64,000 nucleotides of DNA, from the NCBI RefSeq assembly GCF_902493135.1, contig NZ_CABUOD010000008.1:1-64000 (forward strand), given 5' to 3'. Each line of letters begins with the position of its first letter. Within the stretch, counting starts at the first letter, position 1. The stretch comes from an uncultured Parabacteroides sp. Its GTDB lineage: Bacteria > Bacteroidota > Bacteroidia > Bacteroidales > Tannerellaceae. Positions 17,733-26,294 of this stretch are shown here, in pieces. The position numbers and the translations under genes were made by a program. The notes below the pieces were generated by a model that saw only the letters and a program-made list of their open reading frames with translations, did not search any database and was not told the DNA's origin.

Positions 17733-19844
17733 TCAGTTGTTGAATGTGACAGCCACGCCCATTTTCAGGACGAACGGATCCAGCGGATAATGCGCCAGCG
17801 AGAAATAGTTCGGATTGACGAACTTGGAACTCAGGTTATAGCCCATCACAAAGAAACGAGCCTGTTTCAGGTGGAAATTGACATAGGCATTGACAAGCGG
17901 GTAATTACCGACTTTCACTTCATCCTGTACCTGGAACTGCTGTGTTGCCGGTTCGTAATACGGGGCGTAGTAGGATGTATTATAATACATATTGGCACCC
18001 AGTTGCACCATCAATACCTTTGCCACCTTAAATTTCAGATACATATTGGTGTAGAGGCTGATTTGAGGCAAAGGCAGTACGCTCTTGTCGCTACTCAGCT
18101 GATAGGCTACCTCGTTTTCCCATCCGAAAGCGCGGTACATGATGTCCTGTTTGATGCGGGCGTTTATCACCTGCAGATTTCCGCTTTTCTGTTCCGGCAT
18201 TCCTTGTTTGTTGAAGAATACGTAGTTCTGTATGCTTTCGATCCCGGCAGACAGTTGGGTCCGTGTGGACTCCAAGTCGATCTTGGCTCCGGCATGGATT
18301 TGCTGGATCATGTTCATATCCCGGTTGTCCCACCAGAAATAGCGGGAATGGAAATGGCGCATATAAAATGAAGGAGTGACATTCTTAATGTATCCTTCCG
18401 CGCTGATTGTTGCGTCTTTTTTAAATAACTTGAATTTGGTTTGCAGGGTTCCCGTTGCCCGGAATTCCCCGATATCGTCACCCACGACGCAAAGTTCTCC
18501 ACGGGCATTGTAAGTCAGTATGTTTCCTTTGCGTTTGGAGATTTCAGCTCCGATATATGTTGAAAATTCGTCATACACCTGTGTAACCGGAAAATCGATG
18601 GTGGAAGGAGAAGCGTCTAATCCGCTTCCATATTCGGGATCGTAAGACAGTCCCGGTATCTGGGCCGGCAACTGGAATTTGCGCTTGTCGAAAGTCGCAA
18701 AGGCGGTGATGCCGAACTTGGCCCAGTCTTGAAAACCTTCGCGGAGGGAGAGTCCGAAAGTATTGCGCAGGTTCCAATAGGAAGTACGGTCGTCGACACC
18801 CGTACCGTTTTCCAAACCGAACACACGTGGGTCTCCATCCGGAGTCAGATAGCATTCGTTCAGGTTCTGATCCGCTTCCGAGCGGAAACGGCGGCGGTTG
18901 TCCTGATATTCCAGCGTATGAATGATACTGGATACGGGAATGAATACTTTCATGGGATTTCCCAGTGTGTCCACTTCCCCTTCCAACTCGCGCTCGAATC
19001 CGAGATTGTAATGGTGGCTGAGGAAATACTGTTTGCCGCGTACACGGTTCCAGGCTTTGACCGGATAGCGCGTATTGAATGCCTTGGGGTCGTCCTGGTT
19101 TCTCTCGCCGGCAAAATATTGGTCCGGGTTGGTGATTACCGAGTCGTTTGCCAATCCTCCGTTTTCGTAATTGATGAAGTTGAAGTTGCTCAGGTAGGCA
19201 TGCGCTTCGTAGCGATCCGACTTGTAACTCCCGAAAAGGCGATAGCTCAACAGCTTATTGCCGTTATTCTTGTAATATCCGCGACTGTAGATATAGTCCA
19301 GATCGCCGCCTACGTTGATCTTCGGGCCGAAGTTCATGGTCAGCGTACCTTTCAATCGTTCGTTTTTGCTTTCACTTCCCCCCATGGTCGTGTACATCAC
19401 GTTTGTGTAAGGGATTTTCGTATTGTAATACTGCGCGTTCCGAGGGTCCGTAATATAATAATCGTAAGCATCGGCAAACAGGAAATCCCGCGGTTCCTTG
19501 CGTTCGGAAAAGATACGGGTTTGTGCCGGCGATCCCGTATTGGCCAGATAGCCGACAGCCAATGATTCGGATTCCACCAGCGTGCTGTTGGCGAAATTCA
19601 GTTTATACGTATCCAATGGAGCAATATAAGGATCGCCCAACAGAGGAGTAAGCCGGTAGGCCGTGATACGTCTGTTGGCTGTCGATGCACTATCGGGAAT
19701 CAGCAGGCTGTCAGGGACTTCCTGATTGGATTTGGAAAGATTTCCGAGTGAGAATCCTTTCCGGTCTCCACCTGGCCGGCGTTGCGCATACAGAGCCGAA
19801 GCGGATATTATCAAGAGTAATAATATGTATAAGCTATGCTTCAT
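17733..19844 (-). CDS. Putative outer-membrane porin, DUF4289-like
   Basis: 703 residues. I start at ATG 19844 (MKHSLYILLLL); the longer frame begins only with TTG at 19853. The signal peptide is cleaved near LYA/QRRPGG. The rest is rich in alternating aromatic/polar strands (for example KLLSYRLFGSYKSDRYEAHAYL) and ends LDPFVLKMGVAVTFNN, with a terminal aromatic strand typical of beta-barrel outer-membrane proteins. The pattern matches the putative porin family of Bacteroidota. Cargo unknown. A TATCTTTG (-7-like) element at 19858-19851 on the minus strand lies so close to the start that the mRNA would be nearly leaderless; read-through from elsewhere is the alternative. Confidence 0.8.
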   Translation of the reverse strand: MKHSLYILLLLIISASALYAQRRPGGDRKGFSLGNLSKSNQEVPDSLLIPDSASTANRRITAYRLTPLLGDPYIAPLDTYKLNFANSTLVESESLAVGYLANTGSPAQTRIFSERKEPRDFLFADAYDYYITDPRNAQYYNTKIPYTNVMYTTMGGSESKNERLKGTLTMNFGPKINVGGDLDYIYSRGYYKNNGNKLLSYRLFGSYKSDRYEAHAYLSNFNFINYENGGLANDSVITNPDQYFAGERNQDDPKAFNTRYPVKAWNRVRGKQYFLSHHYNLGFERELEGEVDTLGNPMKVFIPVSSIIHTLEYQDNRRRFRSEADQNLNECYLTPDGDPRVFGLENGTGVDDRTSYWNLRNTFGLSLREGFQDWAKFGITAFATFDKRKFQLPAQIPGLSYDPEYGSGLDASPSTIDFPVTQVYDEFSTYIGAEISKRKGNILTYNARGELCVVGDDIGEFRATGTLQTKFKLFKKDATISAEGYIKNVTPSFYMRHFHSRYFWWDNRDMNMIQQIHAGAKIDLESTRTQLSAGIESIQNYVFFNKQGMPEQKSGNLQVINARIKQDIMYRAFGWENEVAYQLSSDKSVLPLPQISLYTNMYLKFKVAKVLMVQLGANMYYNTSYYAPYYEPATQQFQVQDEVKVGNYPLVNAYVNFHLKQARFFVMGYNLSSKFVNPNYFSLAHYPLDPFVLKMGVAVTFNN

Positions 19845-19865
19845 GAGGGGCAAAGATATAACAAA

Positions 19866-19893
19866 AGGGCGTCCTACGAAATAGAAACGCCCT
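19866..19893 (-). terminator. Terminator of the 2-oxoacid oxidoreductase operon
   Basis: acgccct and agggcgt (19887-19893 and 19866-19872) form a 7-bp stem. Read on the minus strand it is followed by TTTTGTTA, an intrinsic-terminator layout, just after the gamma subunit stop. Confidence 0.6.
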
Positions 19894-19914
19894 CTTTATA
19901 TTCTTTTTGCAAGA

Positions 19915-20457
19915 TTACACTTTCTGTATAATCTCCATACCTTTCTTGATAGCCGCTTCGTTCATCGGGATGAGTTTATGGTGGCGTTCGGGCAGAGATT
20001 TCTTCAAGCCTAACAATACGTTTTCCAGTTTCACCATCGGGACGATTTTCAGCAGTCCGCCGAGGATCAGCATATTGAATGCTTTCTCGTTTTTCATTTC
20101 CGTAGCCGCGTCCATGGCATCCACGCGATATACAATGACATCGGTCCGTTTCACCGGTGTATGGATTCCATATCCGTCATAAATAATGATACCTCCTTTT
20201 TTCACCTTGTTTTCGAACTTGTCCATCGATGGTTGGTTCAGGATGATGGCAATATCATATTCGTTCAGTACGGGAGAACTGATGCGGTCGTCACTCAGGA
20301 TAACGGTTACGTTGGCTGTACCCCCCCGTTGTTCCGGGCCGTAAGAAGGCATCCAACTGACTTCCTTCCCCTCCATCAGGCCGGAATAAGCCAGGATCTT
20401 ACCCATTGACAAAACCCCTTGTCCACCGAAACCTGCTATTATTATCTCTTGTTTCAT
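19915..20457 (-). CDS. 2-oxoacid:ferredoxin oxidoreductase, gamma subunit
   Basis: 180 residues, starting at ATG 20457 (MKQEIIIAGFGGQGVLSMGK); the longer frame begins at TTG. GFGGQGV is the hallmark of the gamma (catalytic domain) subunit of pyruvate/2-ketoacid:ferredoxin oxidoreductases. With the beta, alpha and ferredoxin-like subunits upstream it converts a 2-oxoacid plus CoA to acyl-CoA and CO2, or the reverse, with ferredoxin as electron carrier. It is the last gene of the operon, 21 nt after the beta subunit. Substrate (2-oxoglutarate or branched 2-oxoacids) cannot be decided here. Confidence 0.9.
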   Translation of the reverse strand: MKQEIIIAGFGGQGVLSMGKILAYSGLMEGKEVSWMPSYGPEQRGGTANVTVILSDDRISSPVLNEYDIAIILNQPSMDKFENKVKKGGIIIYDGYGIHTPVKRTDVIVYRVDAMDAATEMKNEKAFNMLILGGLLKIVPMVKLENVLLGLKKSLPERHHKLIPMNEAAIKKGMEIIQKV

Positions 20458-20478
20458 TGTCAATAATTTGCTGATTAA

Positions 20479-21243
20479 TTATTCTTTGTTCTTGAGATCT
20501 CCTAACGGATAGAACGGGAACATATTCTCTTCCATCCATTTATTTGCCTTTTCTGGTGTCATTTTCCAACCGGATGAACAGGTGGAAACGAATTCGACAA
20601 TTGAAGTGCCCTTGCCGGCCATTGAGTTTTCGAATGCCTTGCGAAGCATCTTTTTAGCTTTACGGACGGCTGCGGCAGTCTGTACGCTCTGGCGGGTGAC
20701 CAAGCAGGTCCCTTCCAACTGTGCAAGCAGGTCGCCGATTTTCAACGGATAACCGTTGAGGGCGATGTTACGGCCGTAAGGGCAGGTTGCCGTCGGCATC
20801 CCTTCCAGTGTGGTAGGGGCCATCTGACCGCCTGTCATACCATAGATGGCATTGTTGACAAATACGATCACAATATTTTCTCCACGGTTGGCAGCATGGA
20901 TTGTTTCGGCGGTACCGATGGCGGCCAAGTCGCCGTCGCCCTGGTAAGTGAATACCATCTTGTCAGGATTCAGTCGTTTAACGGCTGTCGCGATAGCTGG
21001 TGCACGTCCGTGAGCCGCTTCGATCCAGTCGATATCCAGATAATTATAGGCAAATACGGCACATCCGACGGGAGAGACACCGATTGTTTTATCTTCCATA
21101 CCCATTTCGGCGATCACTTCGGCAATCAGCTTGTGTATCACGCCGTGACTGCAACCGGGACAGTAGTGCATGGGATTTTCATTCATCAACCTGGGTTTTC
21201 CATATACCAGGTTCTCCGGTTTAATTATTTCGTTAACTTCCAT
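20479..21243 (-). CDS. 2-oxoacid:ferredoxin oxidoreductase, beta (TPP-binding) subunit
   Basis: 254 residues. CPGCSHG near residue 30 is a typical beta-subunit motif. The thiamine diphosphate-Mg site is seen in GDGDLAAIGTAETIHAANRGENIVIVF.. (GDG at about 101-103 and VNNAIYGMTGGQ about 128-139). It binds TPP and contacts the alpha subunit. Order in the operon is ferredoxin, alpha, small membrane protein, beta, gamma. KorB-like and VorA-like annotations are both reasonable. Confidence 0.92.
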   Translation of the reverse strand: MEVNEIIKPENLVYGKPRLMNENPMHYCPGCSHGVIHKLIAEVIAEMGMEDKTIGVSPVGCAVFAYNYLDIDWIEAAHGRAPAIATAVKRLNPDKMVFTYQGDGDLAAIGTAETIHAANRGENIVIVFVNNAIYGMTGGQMAPTTLEGMPTATCPYGRNIALNGYPLKIGDLLAQLEGTCLVTRQSVQTAAAVRKAKKMLRKAFENSMAGKGTSIVEFVSTCSSGWKMTPEKANKWMEENMFPFYPLGDLKNKE

Positions 21244-21255
21244 GTTCGTAATTAT

Positions 21256-21429
21256 TTAGCTAATAAATCTCATCAGATATTGAACCAAGCGGAAACAGAT
21301 CGCCGCGCCACCACAATACAGAAATGGCTGGCGGTTTTCAGGGAAAGCAAAGTAGCAGATTACAGCTGCTACTGCTAAAACCATGAATAGCCAGGTCAAT
21401 ATCGTATCAATTTTACTTCCGCGTGTCAT
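21256..21429 (-). CDS. 57-residue membrane protein inside the oxidoreductase operon
   Basis: Reading the minus strand from ATG at 21429 gives a 57-residue protein beginning MTRGSKIDTILTWLFMVLAV and ending QYLMRFIS, stop at 21256-21258. It has a hydrophobic helix at about 10-28 (ILTWLFMVLAVAAVICYFAF) and a second weaker one at about 36-54. It sits between the alpha and beta subunits on the same strand, 12 nt before the beta start. A hypothetical membrane anchor or a link to a membrane electron acceptor would fit the context but is inference; I do not recognise a named family. Confidence 0.65.
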   Translation of the reverse strand: MTRGSKIDTILTWLFMVLAVAAVICYFAFPENRQPFLYCGGAAICFRLVQYLMRFIS

Positions 21430-21485
21430 GATTGAAAATTAAGAATTAAAAAATAAGACTGCTTGACTAAATGATTTCTTAATTA

Positions 21486-22571
21486 TTAATTCTCAATTAT
21501 TAATTCCTTAAGTGCATTCAGTACTTCATCGGGTGTGAACACAATACCACCGAGGCGGCCGAAATGTTCCACCTTTATCTTGCCGTTTACAGCCAGACGT
21601 ACGTCTTCGACCATCTGTCCGGCGTTCAGTTCGACGGAAAGCATGCCTTTTACTTTATCTGCATAGGCGGCAATCTCTTTTTTCGGGAACGGCCATAATG
21701 TGATAGGACGGAGCAAGCCGAGCTTGATGCCTTCCGCACGTGCGATTTCCACCACTTTCTGGCAGATACGGGCGGAAGAACCGAAAGCGATCAGCAGATA
21801 TTCGGCATCTTCGCACTGGAACTCTTCGTAGCGGACTTCATTTTCTTCGATCTTCCGATATTTAGCCTGGAAGCGGATGTTGTTTTCTTCCATCTTTGCC
21901 GGATCCAGCTCCAGTGATGTAATGACATTCGGTTTACGGCCGGCAGTCTTTCCCTGTGTGGCCCACGGACATTCGGTTATGATTTCTTCCTCTGTACGGC
22001 GTGTATGGAAAGGCGGCAATACCACTTTTTCCATCATCTGGCCGATGATGCCGTCTGCCAGGATAATGGCAGGGTTACTATACTTGAAAGCGAGCTCGAA
22101 ACCCAGTCCGACGAAGTCCGCCATTTCCTGAACGGAAGAGGGGGCGAGCGTGATCAGGCGGTAGTCGCCATGTCCTCCACCTTTGACTGTCTGGAAATAG
22201 TCGGCCTGGCTGGGTTGGATCGTTCCCAGACCGGGACCGCCACGCATCACGTTCACGATCAGACAGGGCAGTTCGGCTCCTGCGATATAAGATATACCTT
22301 CTTGTTTCAGACTGACACCGGGACTGGACGAGGAGGTCATCACACGTTTACCTGTACCAGCACCTCCATATACCATATTGATGGCGGCCACTTCACTTTC
22401 AGCCTGTAGCACGACCATTCCGGTTGTTTCCCACGGCATTTCGGCCATCAGGGTTTCGAGTATCTCCGACTGCGGAGTGATCGGGTAGCCGAAGTAACCG
22501 TCTACGCCGTAGCGGATGGCCGCATGGGCGATGGCTTCGTTACCCTTCATTAATTTTACTTCTTCTGCCAT
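21486..22571 (-). CDS. vorB: 2-oxoacid:ferredoxin oxidoreductase, alpha subunit (VorB/KorA type)
   Basis: 361 residues. The N-terminal pyruvate-ferredoxin-oxidoreductase domain contains MKGNEAIAHAAIRYGVDGYFGYPITPQSE, where YPITP is the substrate-side signature. GGGHGDYRLITLAPSS and SSSSPGVSLKQEG follow, and a transketolase-C-like domain ends the protein. It most resembles proteins annotated as 3-methyl-2-oxobutanoate dehydrogenase subunit VorB, although 2-oxoglutarate enzymes are very close. It lies 9 nt downstream of the ferredoxin-like gene. Confidence 0.9.
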   Translation of the reverse strand: MAEEVKLMKGNEAIAHAAIRYGVDGYFGYPITPQSEILETLMAEMPWETTGMVVLQAESEVAAINMVYGGAGTGKRVMTSSSSPGVSLKQEGISYIAGAELPCLIVNVMRGGPGLGTIQPSQADYFQTVKGGGHGDYRLITLAPSSVQEMADFVGLGFELAFKYSNPAIILADGIIGQMMEKVVLPPFHTRRTEEEIITECPWATQGKTAGRKPNVITSLELDPAKMEENNIRFQAKYRKIEENEVRYEEFQCEDAEYLLIAFGSSARICQKVVEIARAEGIKLGLLRPITLWPFPKKEIAAYADKVKGMLSVELNAGQMVEDVRLAVNGKIKVEHFGRLGGIVFTPDEVLNALKELIIEN

Positions 22572-22580
22572 ATCTGTCTA

Positions 22581-22808
22581 TTATATTTTTACTTTATAGA
22601 TGGTTAAACAACCGTCCGGACAAACTAACCCGCAACTTGCACAACCGATACAGTTATCGGGGTTTTTCATGTACACATAGTGGTATCCCTTGTTGTTTAC
22701 TTCACGCGGGTGCAACTCGAGTACATCCGACGGGCAGGCTACTACGCAGAGGTTACATCCTTTGCATCGCTCTGTGTTTACAACAACAGCTCCTTTTATC
22801 TTCGCCAT
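22581..22808 (-). CDS. Ferredoxin-like delta subunit, two [4Fe-4S] clusters
   Basis: 75 residues with two complete cluster motifs: C15-x2-C18-x2-C21-x3-C25-P and C53-x2-C56-x2-C59-x3-C63-P. It passes electrons between the TPP subunits and soluble ferredoxin. It is the first gene of the operon; a TACCTTTG -7 element lies about 55 nt upstream on the same strand. Confidence 0.93.
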   Translation of the reverse strand: MAKIKGAVVVNTERCKGCNLCVVACPSDVLELHPREVNNKGYHYVYMKNPDNCIGCASCGLVCPDGCLTIYKVKI

Positions 22809-22861
22809 AATTTATTATATTTAAAAACTAATGTAACACTAACTATCTCATTTGCGACTGC

Positions 22862-22869
22862 CAAAGGTA
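22862..22869 (-). promoter_or_regulatory. -7 element for the 2-oxoacid oxidoreductase operon
   Basis: TACCTTTG on the minus strand matches the Bacteroidota TAnnTTTG consensus exactly. A clear TTG at -33 is not seen. The predicted start would give a leader of roughly 45 nt before the ferredoxin-like gene. Confidence 0.45.
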
Positions 22870-22952
22870 GTAAAAACTTTACAGAAAGAATCTTTTTTAC
22901 TTTAATTAGTATGGAATTGTTACTCTTTGGAGTCTGTTAGAATCGCCACGAG

Positions 22953-25745
22953 TCAAGGCAACACCTGCTTTGTGACGACGGGAATCAGGCGGACGGGACT
23001 GTTAAGTCCTGATGGCATCGACTCCCATTTGTCGTATTGTCTTTGCCGGTAATTCAGGTCGACCATGTTGATCTCCTTGAAAATCCGCCATGTTGTTTTT
23101 TTCCGGTCGTAATCGGCAATTCTGTTTGCGGGGAGATTGGTCACCTCCACATCGATCCGGTTGACTCCCGGCTCCAGATAATTTCCGACTTTCAGGCGGA
23201 AAGGGACAGCCCACACCGTTCCGGCCGGTTGTCGGTTAATGTAGACACGTGCACTTTCCCGTACATCCCCCAGATCCAGTATCCAGTCGTCGACTGCTAT
23301 TTCGGGTAGTCTGAATGTCAGGCTGTACCGGCCGGTCGCCATGTTCCGTCGTGCGTCCGGATGATCGAGCGTGGTCCAGGAGGCAGGACTGTCTATCACG
23401 AATGTCTCCGGAATGGCCGGTTCGCTTTCGGGAAAGCTCAGAGTCCAGCCATGGTCCAGCCCGATGCTGAGAGACTGTTCTTGTATATAATTCCAGGCCG
23501 GGCAATCGGGAGCCTCTCCGGTGAAAGTCTGCAATATGAGTGATCCCCCGGAAGGTATTTGCAGGTAAACCTCCGTTTTCCCTTCCTGCTGGCGGAGGCA
23601 TGCGGCACCTCGCTCCTTCGTCATCGGGTCGAAAAGGATGGCGGCATTGGCCTGAACACCCAGCGGAACCCAGCCGTCGACATTTTTCTCCTGCAAAGAG
23701 GTGATAAAGTAATGGTATCCGGTTGCATTCGAGCGGCGGATGCATTGCAGGCCGAATCGGGTTTTCATCTCTTCCCGTGCGACACCGCAAGCTTGCAAGG
23801 CAAGGGAATAGTCGGAGCCGGTGATGATCCGTCCCTTTTGTAGGTTATTCGTCGCGGTTTCGTCGAAAGAGGCGATTGCCGGTAGTTTCTCACATGCCTG
23901 GCGAAAGCGTTTTCTTCTTTTATCCAGATCTCCGAAGCCGGGTACATCTTCCGGATAATTCCCGATAAAGACGATCGTGGCTCCCTCTTTTGCCAATTGT
24001 ACCAAATGACTTAGAATATCGGACGGCATATAACGGACGGCGGGAACGACCAGCGCCTTGTATGAGGAACCGCCCGAAGTCACCAGCTTCCCGTTTTTGA
24101 TGCCGGTACTCCGGATAAAGTTGTCGGAGATATAATCGACATCATATCCGCTTTCGTAAATGGTGTGTATCGCGCGGATAAACTGGGGAGCCCGTTGTTG
24201 CATTTTATGGATATCGAAAGCTAAGAAACGTTCGCCTGCTTCTTGCCACATGTCGTATATCGGCAGATAGACCAGAAAGTCATTGTCCGGTTTCCCCATC
24301 TGTAAAAACGACTGGCAACGGGCGATATAATCGAAAAAAGCGGGGGCATCTTTCCATATGCTGTTTGTCGGCGACATGTTAACGGACGCGTAGAACAGCC
24401 AGCCGGGCCATTTCGCCTCACGGGGCGAATAGGGAGTGCCGTGAAAAAACATGTGATTGACACCCGATACGAACATCAGATCCATATCCGGTTTGCATTG
24501 TGATAGAGACGTACGGAAGTGCTCGGTCAACCAGGTGAAGGTCTCCGAGGAGGTATGTTTTTTACCGGCTATATGGGCAGCCGAGGAGGCGTACTTGAGC
24601 ATCGACAGATCCGAGTCGTTTTTGCGTGTCAGCGAATCCTGACGTAATCCTTTGATATGGAACCGGGAGAGGCCGAATCCCTCGCATTCGGGAATATCGA
24701 CTGTAGCGTACAGGTCGATCAGGTTGCCCGGCGAACCATGCGCTTGGTTACGGGTGAGGCTTCCGCCCCGGTGCGCCCATTCTGTCCATTGGCGGGTAAA
24801 GTTCTCCAGTAAAAGTTCCGCCAGTGTCTCCCGATAGTCCGAGAGGATGCGGGCGGTCGTATCCGTCCGTGCGGGATTGAGGAATTCCGGCAGGTAATTT
24901 TCCAGCCGGTATCCGCGCCTGCGGACGAATTCGGCAAGCAGGCTGGGGGTCCAGTCGGCTCCGTACACTTCATACGAGTCGTTGAAAAAGGTATGCGGAT
25001 AAGGAACCTTGTTTTCCCGGAAAGCCCGTTCGAAGGTTGCGAAATACTGCTTGACGGCTTTTCCTGAAAAATGGTCCATTACATAACCTTCCCCACCGGG
25101 AGCCGCCCGTTTCACTTGTTGGAATGTTTTCCCGCAGAATAAAGCTATCAGGCGCCAGTTTCCCGCAGGAACCGTCCAGTCGAGCCGGTTGTTTTTCACT
25201 TTTGATGTGATGTCGACCCGTTCCCCCTTGTCGGAAAAGGCCATCAGGCGGCTCAGGTTGGCGACTCCCCGTTGTTTCCGGTCTTCCACATCAATTGTGA
25301 TCCGAAGCCTATCCCCGCCTTTGGCTGCGTATTCTTGGAAGATCGCTTTGGTCGCTGCATTGTCTAAGGAGATCATCGGGCCACCGAAAGGCCAGCCGGT
25401 TCCGGCGTTCATGTCCGTTTCCATCCCGAGGCGTTTGCATTCGGACCGGGTATGCTGCAAAATCCGCATCCAGGCGGGAGAGAGGAACGGGATTTCGTGT
25501 GCATCGTTTCCCTGCACGCCATAGATCGGGGTGATCTCGACACCTCCTAACCCTGCTTGGGCATAGGTTTCCAGGTTATAAGTCAGGTTTGCCGTATCTA
25601 CTGCGCTCCCCAGCCACCACCAGCGGGTTGCAGGACGCGATTTGGCCGTGATCTCCGGCCACGATTGCGAAAAAGTCGGTACTACTGTCGTCAGGCAGAT
25701 GACGGCAACCGACAGGATATGTTTGAAACGGGGTGTGATGTCCAT
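22953..25745 (-). CDS. Secreted GH106-type glycoside hydrolase (alpha-L-rhamnosidase-like)
   Basis: 930 residues; the start is set at ATG 25745 because MDITPRFKHILSVAVICLTTVVPTFSQ is a signal peptide, whereas the longer frame adds an unrelated 38 residues. The mature N-terminus has SRPATRWWWLGSAVD and GLGGVEITPIYGVQG, characteristic of GH106 alpha-L-rhamnosidases and relatives. The central part is a TIM-barrel-like hydrolase. The C-terminus (about 820-925) is a galactose-binding-like beta-sandwich (DWILDLGDVRESARVYINRQPAG). Periplasmic removal of rhamnose from plant or microbial glycans is the family role; actual specificity is not determined. No SusC/SusD pair is present, so this is not a complete polysaccharide utilisation locus. 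Confidence 0.85.
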   Translation of the reverse strand: MDITPRFKHILSVAVICLTTVVPTFSQSWPEITAKSRPATRWWWLGSAVDTANLTYNLETYAQAGLGGVEITPIYGVQGNDAHEIPFLSPAWMRILQHTRSECKRLGMETDMNAGTGWPFGGPMISLDNAATKAIFQEYAAKGGDRLRITIDVEDRKQRGVANLSRLMAFSDKGERVDITSKVKNNRLDWTVPAGNWRLIALFCGKTFQQVKRAAPGGEGYVMDHFSGKAVKQYFATFERAFRENKVPYPHTFFNDSYEVYGADWTPSLLAEFVRRRGYRLENYLPEFLNPARTDTTARILSDYRETLAELLLENFTRQWTEWAHRGGSLTRNQAHGSPGNLIDLYATVDIPECEGFGLSRFHIKGLRQDSLTRKNDSDLSMLKYASSAAHIAGKKHTSSETFTWLTEHFRTSLSQCKPDMDLMFVSGVNHMFFHGTPYSPREAKWPGWLFYASVNMSPTNSIWKDAPAFFDYIARCQSFLQMGKPDNDFLVYLPIYDMWQEAGERFLAFDIHKMQQRAPQFIRAIHTIYESGYDVDYISDNFIRSTGIKNGKLVTSGGSSYKALVVPAVRYMPSDILSHLVQLAKEGATIVFIGNYPEDVPGFGDLDKRRKRFRQACEKLPAIASFDETATNNLQKGRIITGSDYSLALQACGVAREEMKTRFGLQCIRRSNATGYHYFITSLQEKNVDGWVPLGVQANAAILFDPMTKERGAACLRQQEGKTEVYLQIPSGGSLILQTFTGEAPDCPAWNYIQEQSLSIGLDHGWTLSFPESEPAIPETFVIDSPASWTTLDHPDARRNMATGRYSLTFRLPEIAVDDWILDLGDVRESARVYINRQPAGTVWAVPFRLKVGNYLEPGVNRIDVEVTNLPANRIADYDRKKTTWRIFKEINMVDLNYRQRQYDKWESMPSGLNSPVRLIPVVTKQVLP

Positions 25746-25855
25746 AATGAATGTTGATTTTTTCAGGGTTAAAGATACGATTGATATTCTATATGTTTGT
25801 ACGGAACAAAAATAAAGAATATCCTTGAGATACCGGTTAACTGCTTGACTGCCGG

Positions 25856-26245
25856 TCAAAGAATGCGCCGTTCCAATTCGTCCAGCATATTCACGCGTTC
25901 CAAAGAGAACGTCTTGTCGTGCGTTTGGATATATTCTAAGAGCGTCTTGGCCTTTTGCAACATCGTCTGTTCCTCGTCTGGGTAGAGGTAGCTTTCTTCG
26001 ATCAGGGTCTTGACGGCTATCTCAAGACGGAGGATCCCGCCGTTGTCGTCACTGTCAAGGCGGCGGATGAGTTCTTCGGGCGGGGCTGTCATAAGGGTAG
26101 GACGGTCCAGTTTGAGGGAACTGTACACGGTTTGGATTAATTCCGGAGTATGGCGGGCCGCATTTGTGTTGCGGTTCATAATGATCTGAAGGACTACTTT
26201 GGCAAGTTCTTCGATCTGTACCATGATGAAGTCTCGTTTGAGCAC
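25856..26245 (-). CDS. DUF6483-like small helical protein
   Basis: 129 residues from a GTG start at 26245 (LKRDFIMVQIEELAKVVLQII); ATG 26224 would give 122 residues. I favour the GTG because the KRDFIM... sequence resembles the family's usual N-terminus. Predicted all-helical and cytoplasmic. Function unknown. It is preceded by an AT-rich spacer (26246-26294) that separates it from the cyclophilin gene on the same strand, so the two may be co-transcribed. Confidence 0.6.
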   Translation of the reverse strand: MLKRDFIMVQIEELAKVVLQIIMNRNTNAARHTPELIQTVYSSLKLDRPTLMTAPPEELIRRLDSDDNGGILRLEIAVKTLIEESYLYPDEEQTMLQKAKTLLEYIQTHDKTFSLERVNMLDELERRIL

Positions 26246-26294
26246 GGGGATATTATTAATTAATAATTAAGAAATAAGAGTTCACTTTGCACTT

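Noticed and set aside
22953..25745. Complete polysaccharide utilisation locus around the GH106-type enzyme
   Set aside because: No SusC/SusD homologues or linked carbohydrate regulators flank it.
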